From JBLMYQ01 sp050260055 (GTDB lineage Bacteria > Bacillota > Clostridia > Acetivibrionales > UBA4821): DNA of 64,000 bases. Below are positions 1 to 8,753 of the stretch, piece by piece. The stretch's first letter is position 1. Every line of letters begins with the position of its first letter. The stretch lies in assembly GCA_050260055.1 (NCBI GenBank), contig JBLNBO010000007.1, positions 15,046-79,045 of the forward strand. The letters run 5' to 3'. The notes below the pieces were generated by a model. That model was not told the origin of the DNA and searched no databases. It was given only the letters and a program-made list of their open reading frames with translations. The translations under genes were made by a program, and so were the position numbers.

Positions 1-59
1 CAAGTATAAACATAGGTTTATTATATTTAATTAAAGAAATGTGCGATTGATTTGCTGAA

Positions 60-98
60 AACAAGAAAAAGCTGATAAAGTGTCAGCTTTTTCTTGTT
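60..98 (+). terminator. Terminator of a gene upstream of the window
   Basis: A 15-bp perfect inverted repeat (ACAAGAAAAAGCTGA and its complement) encloses a 7-nt loop. The descending arm carries a TTTTT run, but the bases directly after it are CGGC, so the U-tract is partly inside the stem. It probably ends a gene that lies left of position 1. Confidence 0.5.
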
Positions 99-676
99 CG
101 GCTTTATACAATTAATCCTCCTTGCAATATCAAAGCTTTTATACTGATGGTTAATATTACCGTTCTTCTCAATAATAATATACTAAGCCCGGTTTTAAGT
201 TACTTTACTTAAGTCTAAATAAAAGTTTTATATTTTAAGGTCAAAAACAGTAATTTTTACTTGAAAAATGTCGAAAAATAAGATATAAATATATATAGTA
301 GATTGCATTTTAATGATACAAATCACTAGTTACTAGATTTTCTAATAAATATAATTTTTGCTAATTCATATTAATCATCTTTATTTTCTTCTTTTAATAT
401 TTTTTATCGAAAAGCAATTCAAATTTGTGTATGGAAATATATAGGAAATCTGCACTGCTAGTTCTATTTATAGCGTGTGAATATTTTATTTATGATCAAA
501 TCATATTTTTCTAATTCCAATATTCTGGATTATATCAATGATTTTTTTAGTAAAAAAAAGGAGGTGCAAGCTAAATAGAAGATTTAGTTTTATAAGATTA
601 GTAAATTTTCATCAAAAAGCAGGACAAAAAATTACTTATATTTTTGTTAAATCATTAAACAAAGGGAGGATGCGGA
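99..676. other. AT-rich intergenic region before the chemoreceptor gene
   Basis: About 580 bases without a convincing gene. An AAAAGGAGGTG at about 557 looks like a ribosome binding site, but the frame after it stops within five codons. I looked for a flagellar sigma-D promoter and for a c-di-GMP riboswitch, which would be natural before a chemoreceptor, and saw neither. The ribosome binding site of the next gene, AAAGGGAGGATG, is at about 661-672. Confidence 0.4.
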
Positions 677-2674
677 ATGCTAAACTTTAAAAGTATGAAG
701 ATGAGGATATTATTGCCAGTATTAGGAGTTGTATTTATCGGGTTTATAATTATTGTTGCAATGGTATACAATATAGCTGGAAACGAAATAAAAAGCAATA
801 TTGACCAAGTAAGCAGTGGTAAAGTTCAAAAACTTGCTAATTTGTGTGACAATAAAATTCAAAGGTATAAGGAACAAAACCAGCTAATCTCAGAATTACA
901 AGACGTAAAAATCGGTATTAAAAACAATGTGCTTTTTAATAATAATAAAGCATTGGTAAAAAAAATAAGGGATTTATGTCCGGAAGCTGGAGATTTTGCA
1001 ACAGCTGATATTCATGGAAATATGATTTCTTACGCTGGAACAAAAGCAAATATATCTACCAGAGATTATTTTAAAAAAGCTATAAAAGGTGAAATAGCAG
1101 TATCACAACCAATACAATCAAAATCTACAGGTGGATTAATTATTACATGTGCAGGTCCGGTAAGGGATGATAATGGCAAAATTATCGGAGTATTCATTAA
1201 CGGAGTAACTTTAAACAGTTTATCTGATATCATCAATCAAGAAAAGTTCGGAGATACAGGGTATGCATATGTTGTTGATAATACAGGCTTAATCATTGCA
1301 CACCCAGTTAAAGATAAAATTATGGCAGAAAACCTAACAAAAAATTCTGATCCGGATTTAGTAAGAACTACAAGAAAGATGATGAATGGAGAAAGTGGGA
1401 TTGCATCATATACTTATGACGGTGTTGAAAAGATATCCTGCTATGGACCAGTCCAATCAACAGGTTGGAGCGTTGCGGTTGCAGCTCCAAAAAGCGAAGT
1501 ATATAAGAAAATTTCGTTGATTACCAGATTGCTGGTAATAATAAGCATAATAATGGTAGTAATAATTATTGGTGTAATTGTTGTAAGTGTTCAGTTAACA
1601 ATTAAACCAATAGAAAAAATGGTTAAGGCTACTAAAGAAATCGCTGATGGAAACCTATGCCTAAAGGTTGATGTGAAGAGTGAAGACGAAATAGGCAGTA
1701 TGGCTCTTGCACTAAACAATATGAGTGGTAATTTGAAGGGAGTAATAAACCAAATCAAGGACTCAGCAACAAATGTATTAGGTGCAAGCGAAAAACTTGC
1801 TGCTTCTACTGAAGAATCAGGAGCATCAATGCAAGAAATAGCATCAGGAGTAAACAGCATTGCTAGAGGAATGGTTGATAACTCCAGAAATATTGTTAAC
1901 GCTACCAAAAATGTAGAGCAAGTAGCAAAGAGCGCGGAACAAGTTGCAACTTCATGTAAAGAATTGGCAGATGAAAGCAAAAAGGTTAGAACAGATGCAT
2001 TTAACGGTGGAGACTCTGTGAAGCAGGTTCTAAACTCTGTTGATGAAATTAATAGTTCTTCGAAAGAAGTTGGTATTGTAATAAATGAGCTTGGAAAGCT
2101 CTCTCAAGAAATTGGAGAAATAATTGAGATTATAACTGCGATATCAACACAAACCAACCTCCTCTCACTTAACGCTGCTATAGAGGCTGCAAGGGCCGGA
2201 GAAGCTGGTAGAGGTTTCTCAGTTGTTGCTGAAGAAATAAGAAAGCTTGCTGCAGGAAGCAGTGATGCTGCTAAAGATATTACCAAGCTTATAGTTGATG
2301 TCCAAAACAAGACTAACAACGCTGTAATGAAGATGCAGGACGGCGCTAAAAAGGCCGAAGAAGGACTTAAAAAAGCAACTGATGCAAGCGAATACATTCA
2401 AGGAATTATTAACTCAATAGACAACATTTCTAAACAGATAGTTGAAATATCCAAATCTGCGAATCAGCAGGCTGATATTTCAAGTCAGATGAATGAAGCA
2501 ATGATGAATATTTTGAGAATTACTGAGTCTACAGCTTCAAGTTCACAGCAAATGAGTGCAAGCGTAGAAGAACAAACCAGCGTATTCCAAGAACTTGGTA
2601 ATGTTGCTTCTGAGCTATCACAAAATGCAGCATATATGACTGATATGTTTAAGAAATTTAAAACCGAAGAATAG
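677..2674 (+). CDS. Methyl-accepting chemotaxis protein
   Basis: A membrane chemoreceptor that would pass ligand binding to the CheA kinase. Residues 8-31 form the first membrane helix. Residues about 35-275 are a large extracellular region of dCACHE type (with segments like GDTGYAYVVDNTGLIIAHP). A second membrane helix follows at about 282-306, then a HAMP domain to about 358. The cytoplasmic signalling domain carries the invariant hairpin tip around residues 488-510 (QTNLLSLNAAIEAARAGE, then GRGFSVVAEEIRKLA). No C-terminal CheR pentapeptide is visible. The length of 665 residues is usual for the family. The gene stands alone and is closed by a strong terminator. The ligand cannot be told from sequence; dCACHE receptors often bind amino acids or other small metabolites. 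Confidence 0.95.
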   Translation: MLNFKSMKMRILLPVLGVVFIGFIIIVAMVYNIAGNEIKSNIDQVSSGKVQKLANLCDNKIQRYKEQNQLISELQDVKIGIKNNVLFNNNKALVKKIRDLCPEAGDFATADIHGNMISYAGTKANISTRDYFKKAIKGEIAVSQPIQSKSTGGLIITCAGPVRDDNGKIIGVFINGVTLNSLSDIINQEKFGDTGYAYVVDNTGLIIAHPVKDKIMAENLTKNSDPDLVRTTRKMMNGESGIASYTYDGVEKISCYGPVQSTGWSVAVAAPKSEVYKKISLITRLLVIISIIMVVIIIGVIVVSVQLTIKPIEKMVKATKEIADGNLCLKVDVKSEDEIGSMALALNNMSGNLKGVINQIKDSATNVLGASEKLAASTEESGASMQEIASGVNSIARGMVDNSRNIVNATKNVEQVAKSAEQVATSCKELADESKKVRTDAFNGGDSVKQVLNSVDEINSSSKEVGIVINELGKLSQEIGEIIEIITAISTQTNLLSLNAAIEAARAGEAGRGFSVVAEEIRKLAAGSSDAAKDITKLIVDVQNKTNNAVMKMQDGAKKAEEGLKKATDASEYIQGIINSIDNISKQIVEISKSANQQADISSQMNEAMMNILRITESTASSSQQMSASVEEQTSVFQELGNVASELSQNAAYMTDMFKKFKTEE

Positions 2675-2690
2675 AAAGTGACCATAAATT

Positions 2691-2723
2691 AAAAACCCTT
2701 CAGATAAAATCTGAAGGGTTTTT
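2691..2723 (+). terminator. Rho-independent terminator after the chemoreceptor gene
   Basis: A perfect 14-bp stem (AAAAACCCTTCAGA with its complement) and 5-nt loop, ending in a T run. It lies 16 nt after the stop codon. Confidence 0.9.
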
Positions 2724-2752
2724 AATATTGAGCAATCTTTAACCTTTCTTTG

Positions 2753-2781
2753 TCATATCCGCTTGGTGCAGTGCATAGACT
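2753..2781 (+). promoter_or_regulatory. Possible sigma-E-type sporulation promoter of the pdaB-like gene
   Basis: TCATATC at 2753-2759 and CATAGACT at 2774-2781 are separated by 14 nt. They fit the known Bacillus sigma-E consensus (KMATATT, 14-15 nt, CATACAHT) with about one mismatch in each box. Bacillus pdaB is a mother-cell sporulation gene, so the match agrees with the gene downstream. No sigma-A promoter of similar quality was seen in this gap. Confidence 0.5.
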
Positions 2782-2817
2782 GTACAAATAGATGGTACAA
2801 GGCTATGAGGGATGAAA

Positions 2818-3588
2818 ATGAAAATTATTGTTATAAAGGCTAAAAACTTTTACTCGATTTTTGGGTTGTTTATTTTATCTATCGCTGCACTTTTCTTGGG
2901 AGGATTACTATTGAATAATGCAGCTCAAGTGTTTACCCAGTCATCACAAAATCTTCCGATATATAGTGTTAAAACTACAGATAAAAAAGTTTCTATTACA
3001 TTTGATTGCGCATGGGGGGCCAATGACATACCAATTATTCTTGATACATTAAAAAAGGAAAATGTTAAAGCAACATTCTTTCTTGTAGGAGAATGGCTTA
3101 ATAAATATCCAAATCAATCTAAAGCAATTGCTGGTGGAGGACATGACGTAGGTAATCATTCTGACTCGCATTTAAGGATGTCCCAGCTTTCAGTAAGCAG
3201 TATAAGAAATGATATTATAAATGCCAATACAAAAATTGAAAAGTTAACTGGGCAGAAATGTCTTCTGTTTCGTGCACCCTATGGAGACTATGATGAAAGG
3301 CTTGTAAAGGTTGCTATGGAACAAGGACAATATACTATTCAGTGGGATGTAGACAGCTTGGATTGGAAAAATATTTCGCCGGAGAATATATGTGAAAGGG
3401 TAATGGGAAAAATCAAAAATGGTTCAATAATTTTATTGCATAATGATACAAAATATACTGCGATGACTTTGCCTATATTGATCAAAAATATAAAAAAAGC
3501 TGGATTTAGCATTGTTCCTGTTTCAGAATTGATCTATAGGGAAAAATATTATATGGATTTTGAAGGACGACAACATAACAAAAAATAG
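2818..3588 (+). CDS. pdaB: Polysaccharide deacetylase, PdaB-like sporulation protein
   Basis: Carbohydrate esterase family 4 (NodB-fold) protein. One membrane helix near residues 10-33 should anchor it, with the catalytic domain outside. From about residue 57 come FDCAWG (motif 1), HSDSH (motif 2), RAPYGDY (motif 3) and a late LLH. In motif 1 the second Asp of the usual FDD, a metal ligand, is Cys; similar substitutions are known in PdaB proteins, so deacetylase activity is uncertain. GAGGG lies directly against the ATG at 2812 but 6 nt before the ATG at 2818, so I chose 2818. The sigma-E-like promoter upstream and family knowledge point to a role in spore cortex or late sporulation. Confidence 0.8.
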   Translation: MKIIVIKAKNFYSIFGLFILSIAALFLGGLLLNNAAQVFTQSSQNLPIYSVKTTDKKVSITFDCAWGANDIPIILDTLKKENVKATFFLVGEWLNKYPNQSKAIAGGGHDVGNHSDSHLRMSQLSVSSIRNDIINANTKIEKLTGQKCLLFRAPYGDYDERLVKVAMEQGQYTIQWDVDSLDWKNISPENICERVMGKIKNGSIILLHNDTKYTAMTLPILIKNIKKAGFSIVPVSELIYREKYYMDFEGRQHNKK

Positions 3589-3630
3589 AGAAAGTTTTTA
3601 TCACTTTAACTTTTACCATAATAATCCAGA

Positions 3631-3664
3631 AAAATATTCCTAAGTTTTTTAGGAATATTTTTCT
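3631..3664 (+). terminator. Terminator after the pdaB-like gene
   Basis: AAAATATTCCT, a short T-rich loop and AGGAATATTTTT, followed by more T residues. Confidence 0.8.
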
Positions 3665-3792
3665 TTTTGCTGTAATGTCTAGATATTACTATTAATAATT
3701 ATAACGTTTGATAGAGCACGTTTTAAAGTTTAGCATTGAAGATACTCATATTATATACTAATATTTAATATAATAAATTGGAAACAGTTTTA

Positions 3793-3801
3793 TGATATAA
3801 T
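3793..3801 (+). promoter_or_regulatory. Extended -10 promoter element before era
   Basis: TGATATAAT is a perfect extended -10 (TGN plus TATAAT). I see no good -35 at 17 nt. It lies 37 nt before the era start codon. Confidence 0.45.
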
Positions 3802-3838
3802 AGCCATACATACGAAAAATTGTGGAGGAATAATAGAA

Positions 3839-4732
3839 ATGAGCTTCAAATCTGGATTTATAACCATTATAGGAAGGCCTAATGTAGGTAAATCAACACT
3901 ACTTAATAAACTTGCCGGAGAAAAGATTGCAATAATGTCGGACAAGCCTCAGACAACAAGAAATTCGATTAAAGCAATTGTAACAGGCAAAGATTATCAA
4001 ATTGTTTTTATAGATACACCTGGAATTCACAAGCCAAAGCATAAGCTCGGAGAGTATATGGTCAAATCGGCAACCGGTTCTATAGGAGATGTTGATGCAG
4101 TATTATTTGTTGTGGATGCATCAGATAAAGAGACTGGAGGCGGAGACCAGTTTATACTTGAGAAATTGCGCGATGTTAAGATTCCTGTTCTATTAATCTT
4201 GAATAAAATCGATACCGTAAAAAAGGAAGAGCTATTTACAGTAATATCTAGAATGAAAGATTTGTATAAATTTAGTTCGGTTATTCCGGTGTCAGCAATT
4301 GAGGGTGATGGAACTGATATTATAATAGATGAACTAAAAAAGATTATTCCTGAAGGGCCAAAGTTTTTCCCGGAAGATATGGTTACCGACCAGCCAGAGA
4401 GGATAATTGCAGCTGAAATTATCAGGGAGAAAGCCCTTCATTTACTGCAGGAGGAAGTGCCTCATGGTATTGCGGTAGAGGTAATTTCAATGAAAGAAAG
4501 AGGAGATAAGGATATCGTAGATATTCAGGCCAATATCTATTGTGAAAAAGAATCGCATAAACCGATAGTTATTGGCAGTAAAGGCTCAATGTTAAAAGAG
4601 ATTGGAAGACGAGCAAGATTTGATATCGAAAGTTTTCTGGCAAGCAAGGTTTTTCTTGAATTATGGGTTAAAGTTAAAAAAGATTGGAAAGATAATGAAA
4701 ATCTATTAAAAACGCTATTTAACGATTATTAA
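3839..4732 (+). CDS. era: GTPase Era
   Basis: Ribosome-associated GTPase needed for 16S rRNA processing and 30S assembly. The GTPase motifs are all visible: GRPNVGKST near residues 12-20 (G1), DTPG near 60 (G3) and NKID near 121 (G4). The C-terminal part (about 200-297) is the KH domain that binds the 3' end of 16S rRNA, including the GSKGSMLKEIG loop. The length of 297 residues is typical. The start ATG follows TGTGGAGGAATA. It begins an era, yqzL-like, recO cluster, the same order as in Bacillus. Confidence 0.98.
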   Translation: MSFKSGFITIIGRPNVGKSTLLNKLAGEKIAIMSDKPQTTRNSIKAIVTGKDYQIVFIDTPGIHKPKHKLGEYMVKSATGSIGDVDAVLFVVDASDKETGGGDQFILEKLRDVKIPVLLILNKIDTVKKEELFTVISRMKDLYKFSSVIPVSAIEGDGTDIIIDELKKIIPEGPKFFPEDMVTDQPERIIAAEIIREKALHLLQEEVPHGIAVEVISMKERGDKDIVDIQANIYCEKESHKPIVIGSKGSMLKEIGRRARFDIESFLASKVFLELWVKVKKDWKDNENLLKTLFNDY

Positions 4733-4737
4733 TCAAA

Positions 4738-4775
4738 AATTTTCCCTGTATATGTTTTGTTTATTTAGGGAAACT
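4738..4775 (+). terminator. Weak stem-loop after era
   Basis: TTTCCCT and AGGGAAA enclose a loop of about 18 nt with few U residues after it. It may reduce read-through into the downstream genes rather than stop it. Confidence 0.25.
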
Positions 4776-4818
4776 TTAAAATATCAATTCTAAATTAACG
4801 AAAGAGGGGGAACCATTC

Positions 4819-4938
4819 ATGATTACTGAAGTTGTTTGGAAAACCTTTGAGAAAACTGGAGATCTCAATGCTTATCTGATTTTAAAGGAGATTGAAACAA
4901 ATAATCCTGAAAGCAAGAGGGAAGAAAAGAAGGAATAA
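4819..4938 (+). CDS. YqzL-like small protein (39 aa)
   Basis: A short ORF with a strong ribosome binding site (AAAGAGGGGGAACC). The product begins MITEVVWKTFEKTGDLNAYL and ends in a Lys/Glu-rich tail. Bacillus has the small gene yqzL between era and recO, whose product has the same pattern (a Trp-Lys-x-Phe segment, a Thr-Gly pair, then a Tyr-Leu helix). Position and this pattern make homology likely. Function is unknown in the family. It ends 12 nt before recO and is probably co-transcribed with it. Confidence 0.75.
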   Translation: MITEVVWKTFEKTGDLNAYLILKEIETNNPESKREEKKE

Positions 4939-4950
4939 TCGGAGTATTCT

Positions 4951-5691
4951 ATGAATCTTATTAAAACCCAGGGTATAGTTATCGGAGAAATAACTACCGG
5001 AGAAGCAGATAAAATTCTTACTATTTTCACTCAAAAACAGGGAATGATTAAAGCGGCAGTCAAAGGTGCTTGCAGACCTAAAAGCAGTATGATTGCTTGT
5101 TCGCAATTCCTTGTTTTTAGTGATTTTATATTATATAAGGGAAAAGATTTATATAGAATCAGCAGCTGCGATATTGTAGAACCTTTCTATAATATAAGGA
5201 ATGATATAAAGAGGCTTACATATGCATCATATGCTGCTGAATTAGTTAAAGAAGTAATACATGAAAATATGCAAAGTAATAGAATAATGCAATTGTTTTT
5301 GAATACTCTTCATGCGATATCAAATTCTGAAAAATCCCTTGAGATGATAATAAGAGCCTATGAGCTGAGGTTAATGTCTTTATGCGGATATAGGCCGCGA
5401 ATTGATTTATGCTCTGAATGCGGAAAGAATGCAGAATTAAGATCATTTGATTTTACTAGAAATGGATTGATTTGTGTTGAATGCGAGGCTAACAGAGCCG
5501 GAGTAATAAGCGTTTCAGAGCCTACAGTAAATGCTATGAAGTACATAATAAAATCCGATATTAAGAAACTTTTCTCTTTTAACGTGTCTGAAATGGTTTT
5601 AAAAGAACTTAAACTTATTAATGAAATATATATAAAAGAAAAACTTGAAAAAGAATTCAAGTCATTAAAAATGCTGGAGAAAATTTTATAA
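4951..5691 (+). CDS. recO: DNA repair protein RecO
   Basis: RecO helps load RecA on SSB-coated single-stranded DNA and anneals strands in the RecFOR pathway. The N-terminal OB-fold is residues about 1-80 (TQGIVIGEITTGEADKILTIFT is characteristic). The helical domain follows, and the four-Cys zinc site is visible (CSEC, then CVEC about 25 residues later). The length of 246 residues is normal. It follows the yqzL-like gene closely, as in Bacillus. Confidence 0.95.
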   Translation: MNLIKTQGIVIGEITTGEADKILTIFTQKQGMIKAAVKGACRPKSSMIACSQFLVFSDFILYKGKDLYRISSCDIVEPFYNIRNDIKRLTYASYAAELVKEVIHENMQSNRIMQLFLNTLHAISNSEKSLEMIIRAYELRLMSLCGYRPRIDLCSECGKNAELRSFDFTRNGLICVECEANRAGVISVSEPTVNAMKYIIKSDIKKLFSFNVSEMVLKELKLINEIYIKEKLEKEFKSLKMLEKIL

Positions 5692-5769
5692 TATGCTAAT
5701 TTGCATAGTTTGCACAAATAAATTATAATTTAGCGAAAGAGGATAGAAAGGTAAGAGGGGGAAGATACA

Positions 5770-6615
5770 TTGAATAAAATAATAAGAAAACAGATTCTTG
5801 CTCAGTCAACAGTTTTGATGGATATAGAAAATTTAATGATTGCAAAAAAGGCCAAACCAGGCCAATTTATTATATTAAGAGTAACCGAACACGGAGAGAG
5901 GATACCGCTTACTATTTCGGACTATGATTCTCAAAGAGGTATAATAACTATCATATTTCAGGAAATCGGGAAAACTACAAGATTATTGGGAGAATTAAAT
6001 ATAGGGGACGAGATTTTAGATTTAGCAGGACCTCTCGGGAAATCATCGGATATAGAAGATTTGGATAGGGTTTTGGTAGTAGGCGGCGGACTTGGTACGG
6101 CATTGATATTTTCCCAGGTTAAAGAAATGCACAAAAGAGGGACAAAGGTGGATGTTATTATTGGCGCTCGCAATGAAAGCCTAATTATTCTAGAAAATGA
6201 AATTAAGAATTACTGCGAAAATCTATATATTGCAACTGATGATGGGTCTAAAGGCCATAAGGGATTTGTTACAGATATAATCAAAAAGTTGATTGAAGAA
6301 GGAAATCATTACGATAGAATATTTGCAGTTGGCCCTTTGATAATGATGAAGGTTGTCAGCAACCTTACCAAGCAATATAATGTGCCTACGACAGTAAGCA
6401 TGAATCCGATTATGATAGACGGTACAGGAATGTGCGGAGGATGCAGGCTTACAGTGGGAGGAGAAACAAGATTCGCATGCGTAGACGGGCCGGAATTTGA
6501 TGGTCATCTTGTAGATTTTGATGAAGCAATGAAAAGACAAACTATTTATAGAAGCGAAGAAAAAGTATCACTAGAGAAGCACTTGTGTAGAATGGAGGGT
6601 AATGCAAATGCCTAA
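5770..6615 (+). CDS. nfnA: NfnA-type flavoprotein (ferredoxin-NADP reductase subunit alpha)
   Basis: Small subunit of the NADH-dependent ferredoxin:NADP oxidoreductase NfnAB, also annotated SudB. It belongs to the dihydroorotate dehydrogenase electron-transfer family: an FAD-binding barrel, an NAD-binding domain with VVGGGLGTALI near residue 105, and a C-terminal [2Fe-2S] loop (DGTGMCGGCRLTVGG, then FACVDGPEFDGH). The start is a TTG behind AAGAGGGGGAAG. The gene overlaps nfnB by eight bases, as expected for subunits of one complex. NfnAB couples NADH and reduced ferredoxin to NADPH formation by electron bifurcation, so it may supply NADPH for biosynthesis. A role as a sulfide dehydrogenase subunit is the alternative annotation. 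Confidence 0.88.
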   Translation: MNKIIRKQILAQSTVLMDIENLMIAKKAKPGQFIILRVTEHGERIPLTISDYDSQRGIITIIFQEIGKTTRLLGELNIGDEILDLAGPLGKSSDIEDLDRVLVVGGGLGTALIFSQVKEMHKRGTKVDVIIGARNESLIILENEIKNYCENLYIATDDGSKGHKGFVTDIIKKLIEEGNHYDRIFAVGPLIMMKVVSNLTKQYNVPTTVSMNPIMIDGTGMCGGCRLTVGGETRFACVDGPEFDGHLVDFDEAMKRQTIYRSEEKVSLEKHLCRMEGNANA

Positions 6616-8053
6616 CATGTCACTTAATAAGGTTAGTATGCCAGAGCAAGACCCTTCCGAAAGAAGAAATAACTTTAGTGAAGTTGCAGAAGGTTATACG
6701 CATGAGCAGGCAAAAGAAGAAGCTGATAGATGTCTAAGGTGCAATAATCGGCCCTGCGTTCAAGGTTGTCCTGTTAATGTCCAGATTCCAGAATTCATAA
6801 ATTTAATTAAAGAAGATAAAATTGATGGTGCATATTCAAAGATTCTTGAGACTAACAGCCTACCTGCAGTTTGTGGTAGAGTATGCCCTCAGGAGAACCA
6901 GTGCGAAAAGTTCTGCGTTAGAGGTAGAAAAGGCGAACCTGTTGCAATAGGAAGATTGGAGAGGTTTGCGGCAGACAATGGGAATGAGTTTACAGTTGAC
7001 AGTTTACAGTTGACAGTTAAAAACAAAAAATTAGAATCCGAAAGTCAGAATTCAAAAGGCAACTGTCAACTTGACGAAGCCAGTGTAGCAATTATTGGTT
7101 CAGGGCCTGCCGGATTAACTTGTGCCGGAGATTTGGCGAAAATAGGCTATAAAGTAACTGTATTCGAGGCTTTCCATATTGCTGGCGGAGTAATGGTTTA
7201 TGGTATTCCCGAGTTCAGGCTTCCTAAAAAGATTGTGCAGAAAGAAATAGATAACTTGAAAAAGCTCGGTGTTGAAATCAAGACAAATATGGTAATGGGG
7301 AAAATCCTCAATATTGATGATTTGTTTGAAATGGGTTATTCTGCTGTTTTTATAGGTACTGGCGCAGGTCTTCCAATGTTTATGAAAATTCCCGGCGAAA
7401 ATTTAAATGGTGTAATGTCCGCAAATGAGTTTTTAACAAGAGTAAATCTAATGAAGGCATATATGTTTCCTGAAACTGATTCACCCGTAAAGTTAGGAAA
7501 AAGAGCAGCGGTTGTCGGGGGAGGGAATGTTGCCATGGATGCAGCAAGGTGTGCACTGCGTCTTGGTGCCGAAAAGGTTTTTGTTATTTATAGGCGTTCG
7601 GAGAATGAAATGCCAGCCAGAAAAGAAGAATTGCACCATGCCAAGGAAGAAGGTATTGAATTCAGATTTCTTACAAATCCTGTTAGGATTATCGGAACAG
7701 AAGACGGATGGGTAAAGGGTATAGAGTGTGTTGAAATGGAGCTTGGCGAACCTGATGCATCTGGAAGAAGAAAACCAATAGTGAAAACGGACTCGAATTT
7801 TAATATAGAGATTGATACGGTAATAATGGCACTTGGAACCACACCTAATCCGATTATATCAGATACAACAAAAGGATTGGATAATACTCCTAAGGGTGGA
7901 ATTATGGCTGATGAGCAAACTGGTCAAACAAGCCGTGAAGGGGTATTTGCTGGGGGAGATATAGCGACAGGTGCAGCTACAGTTATCCAGGCAATGGGAG
8001 CGGGAAAGAAGGCTGCTAAGGCGATTGATGAATATATAAAAGGTAAGGAATAA
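6608..8053 (+). CDS. nfnB: NfnB-type NADPH oxidoreductase, glutamate synthase small-subunit-like
   Basis: Large subunit of NfnAB, often annotated as NADPH-dependent glutamate synthase small subunit GltA. Residues about 1-125 hold the twin [4Fe-4S] domain (CLRCNNRPCVQGCP, then CGRVCPQENQCEKFC). The FAD domain begins at VAIIGSGPAGLTCAG and the NADPH domain at AAVVGGGNVAMDAARCA. An ATG at 6602 exists, but GGAGGG is only 2 nt from it and 8 nt from the ATG at 6608, which I chose. The linker between the Fe-S and FAD domains (about residues 129-155) is abnormally long and is encoded by a repeat element with inverted arms, so the 481-residue protein is longer than the 465 or so I expect. The reading frame stays open across it. 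Confidence 0.88.
   Translation: MPNMSLNKVSMPEQDPSERRNNFSEVAEGYTHEQAKEEADRCLRCNNRPCVQGCPVNVQIPEFINLIKEDKIDGAYSKILETNSLPAVCGRVCPQENQCEKFCVRGRKGEPVAIGRLERFAADNGNEFTVDSLQLTVKNKKLESESQNSKGNCQLDEASVAIIGSGPAGLTCAGDLAKIGYKVTVFEAFHIAGGVMVYGIPEFRLPKKIVQKEIDNLKKLGVEIKTNMVMGKILNIDDLFEMGYSAVFIGTGAGLPMFMKIPGENLNGVMSANEFLTRVNLMKAYMFPETDSPVKLGKRAAVVGGGNVAMDAARCALRLGAEKVFVIYRRSENEMPARKEELHHAKEEGIEFRFLTNPVRIIGTEDGWVKGIECVEMELGEPDASGRRKPIVKTDSNFNIEIDTVIMALGTTPNPIISDTTKGLDNTPKGGIMADEQTGQTSREGVFAGGDIATGAATVIQAMGAGKKAAKAIDEYIKGKE
6992..7071. repeat. AGTTGACAGTT repeat element inside nfnB
   Basis: ACAGTTGACAGTT occurs twice in tandem (6992-7004 and 7006-7018). Its 11-bp inverted copy AACTGTCAACT is at 7061-7071. 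The arms therefore flank about 42 nt and can pair. Related AGTTGACAGTT or CAACTGTCAACT pieces occur between genes at about 9786, 19470, 53785 and 58863. The element is in frame and encodes an interdomain linker. Confidence 0.75.
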
Positions 8054-8081
8054 AATAAATATAGATTAACAATAGAAAAGC

Positions 8082-8747
8082 TTACAAATTTTCCATTAAA
8101 TTCTGTTCTGCGTTTTTTACATGTTTGGTTGCTAAATTCTCAGCCATCTCAGGTTTTTTATCGAGAATTGCACGGTAAATTTCCATATGTTCCTGCAAAG
8201 CCTTTTCGGCACGCCCGGGTTTTTGGAAAGAGGCTTTCCTTGCTCTTAATACATACATATGAAGCATTCCTAATACCTGGATAAGGGGACGGCTCTTAGA
8301 GGAATTAAATATCATTGAATGAAACTGGGTATCAATGCCCAGCAGTTTTTCATAATCTTTTTTATTTGTATAAAGCTCCATTAAATCCATGATTTCTTCA
8401 AAACGCTCAATTTCACGAGCAGTTATCCTTTCAGCACATAACCTTGCAGCTAAGCCTTCAACTTGGATTCTTATTGAATAAATATCCTTGATATCTTCAA
8501 GGGTTATTCCTATAACAATAGCACCCTTGTTTGGAATAATCTTAACAAGTCCCTCCTGCTCAAGCTGAAAAATAGCTTCCCTTACCGGAGTTCTGCTAAT
8601 ATTTAATTCTTTTGTAAGTTTCAACTCGCAAAGCCTTTCCCCGTCAGAATATACCCCATTCAGAATTCTATTTTGAAGTATGTTAAAAATCTTCTGAGTT
8701 AAGGAATAACCTTGTTGGCTTATTAATTCTATATCAGTGCCAGCCAT
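8082..8747 (-). CDS. GntR family (FCD) transcription regulator
   Basis: The N-terminal winged helix-turn-helix is at residues about 15-75 (GERLCELKLTKELNISRTPVREAI is typical). The C-terminal FCD effector domain at about 85-215 has the metal-ligand pattern of this class: Asp and His in DTQFHSMIF, His in EHMEIYRAI, and His in ATKHVKNAE. It is the last gene of the minus-strand citrate-synthase operon and starts only 6 nt after the isocitrate dehydrogenase stop. It is probably the operon's own regulator, acting at the 28-bp palindrome at 13218-13245. FadR-type regulators of central metabolism often sense organic acids, so citrate or 2-oxoglutarate is a possible effector (inference). Confidence 0.9.
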   Translation of the reverse strand: MAGTDIELISQQGYSLTQKIFNILQNRILNGVYSDGERLCELKLTKELNISRTPVREAIFQLEQEGLVKIIPNKGAIVIGITLEDIKDIYSIRIQVEGLAARLCAERITAREIERFEEIMDLMELYTNKKDYEKLLGIDTQFHSMIFNSSKSRPLIQVLGMLHMYVLRARKASFQKPGRAEKALQEHMEIYRAILDKKPEMAENLATKHVKNAEQNLMENL

Positions 8748-8753
8748 TTAACA

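Noticed and set aside
99..676. A cyclic di-GMP riboswitch before the chemoreceptor gene
   Set aside because: The conserved core of neither class of that riboswitch could be found.
6992..7018. The two ACAGTTGACAGTT copies as a CRISPR fragment
   Set aside because: Only two 13-bp units with a 1-nt gap, in a coding frame; there are no spacers and no cas genes in the window.
6602..8053. A frameshift or assembly error in nfnB at the unusual linker
   Set aside because: The frame is open on both sides and the domains continue in the same frame, so an in-frame insertion explains it better.
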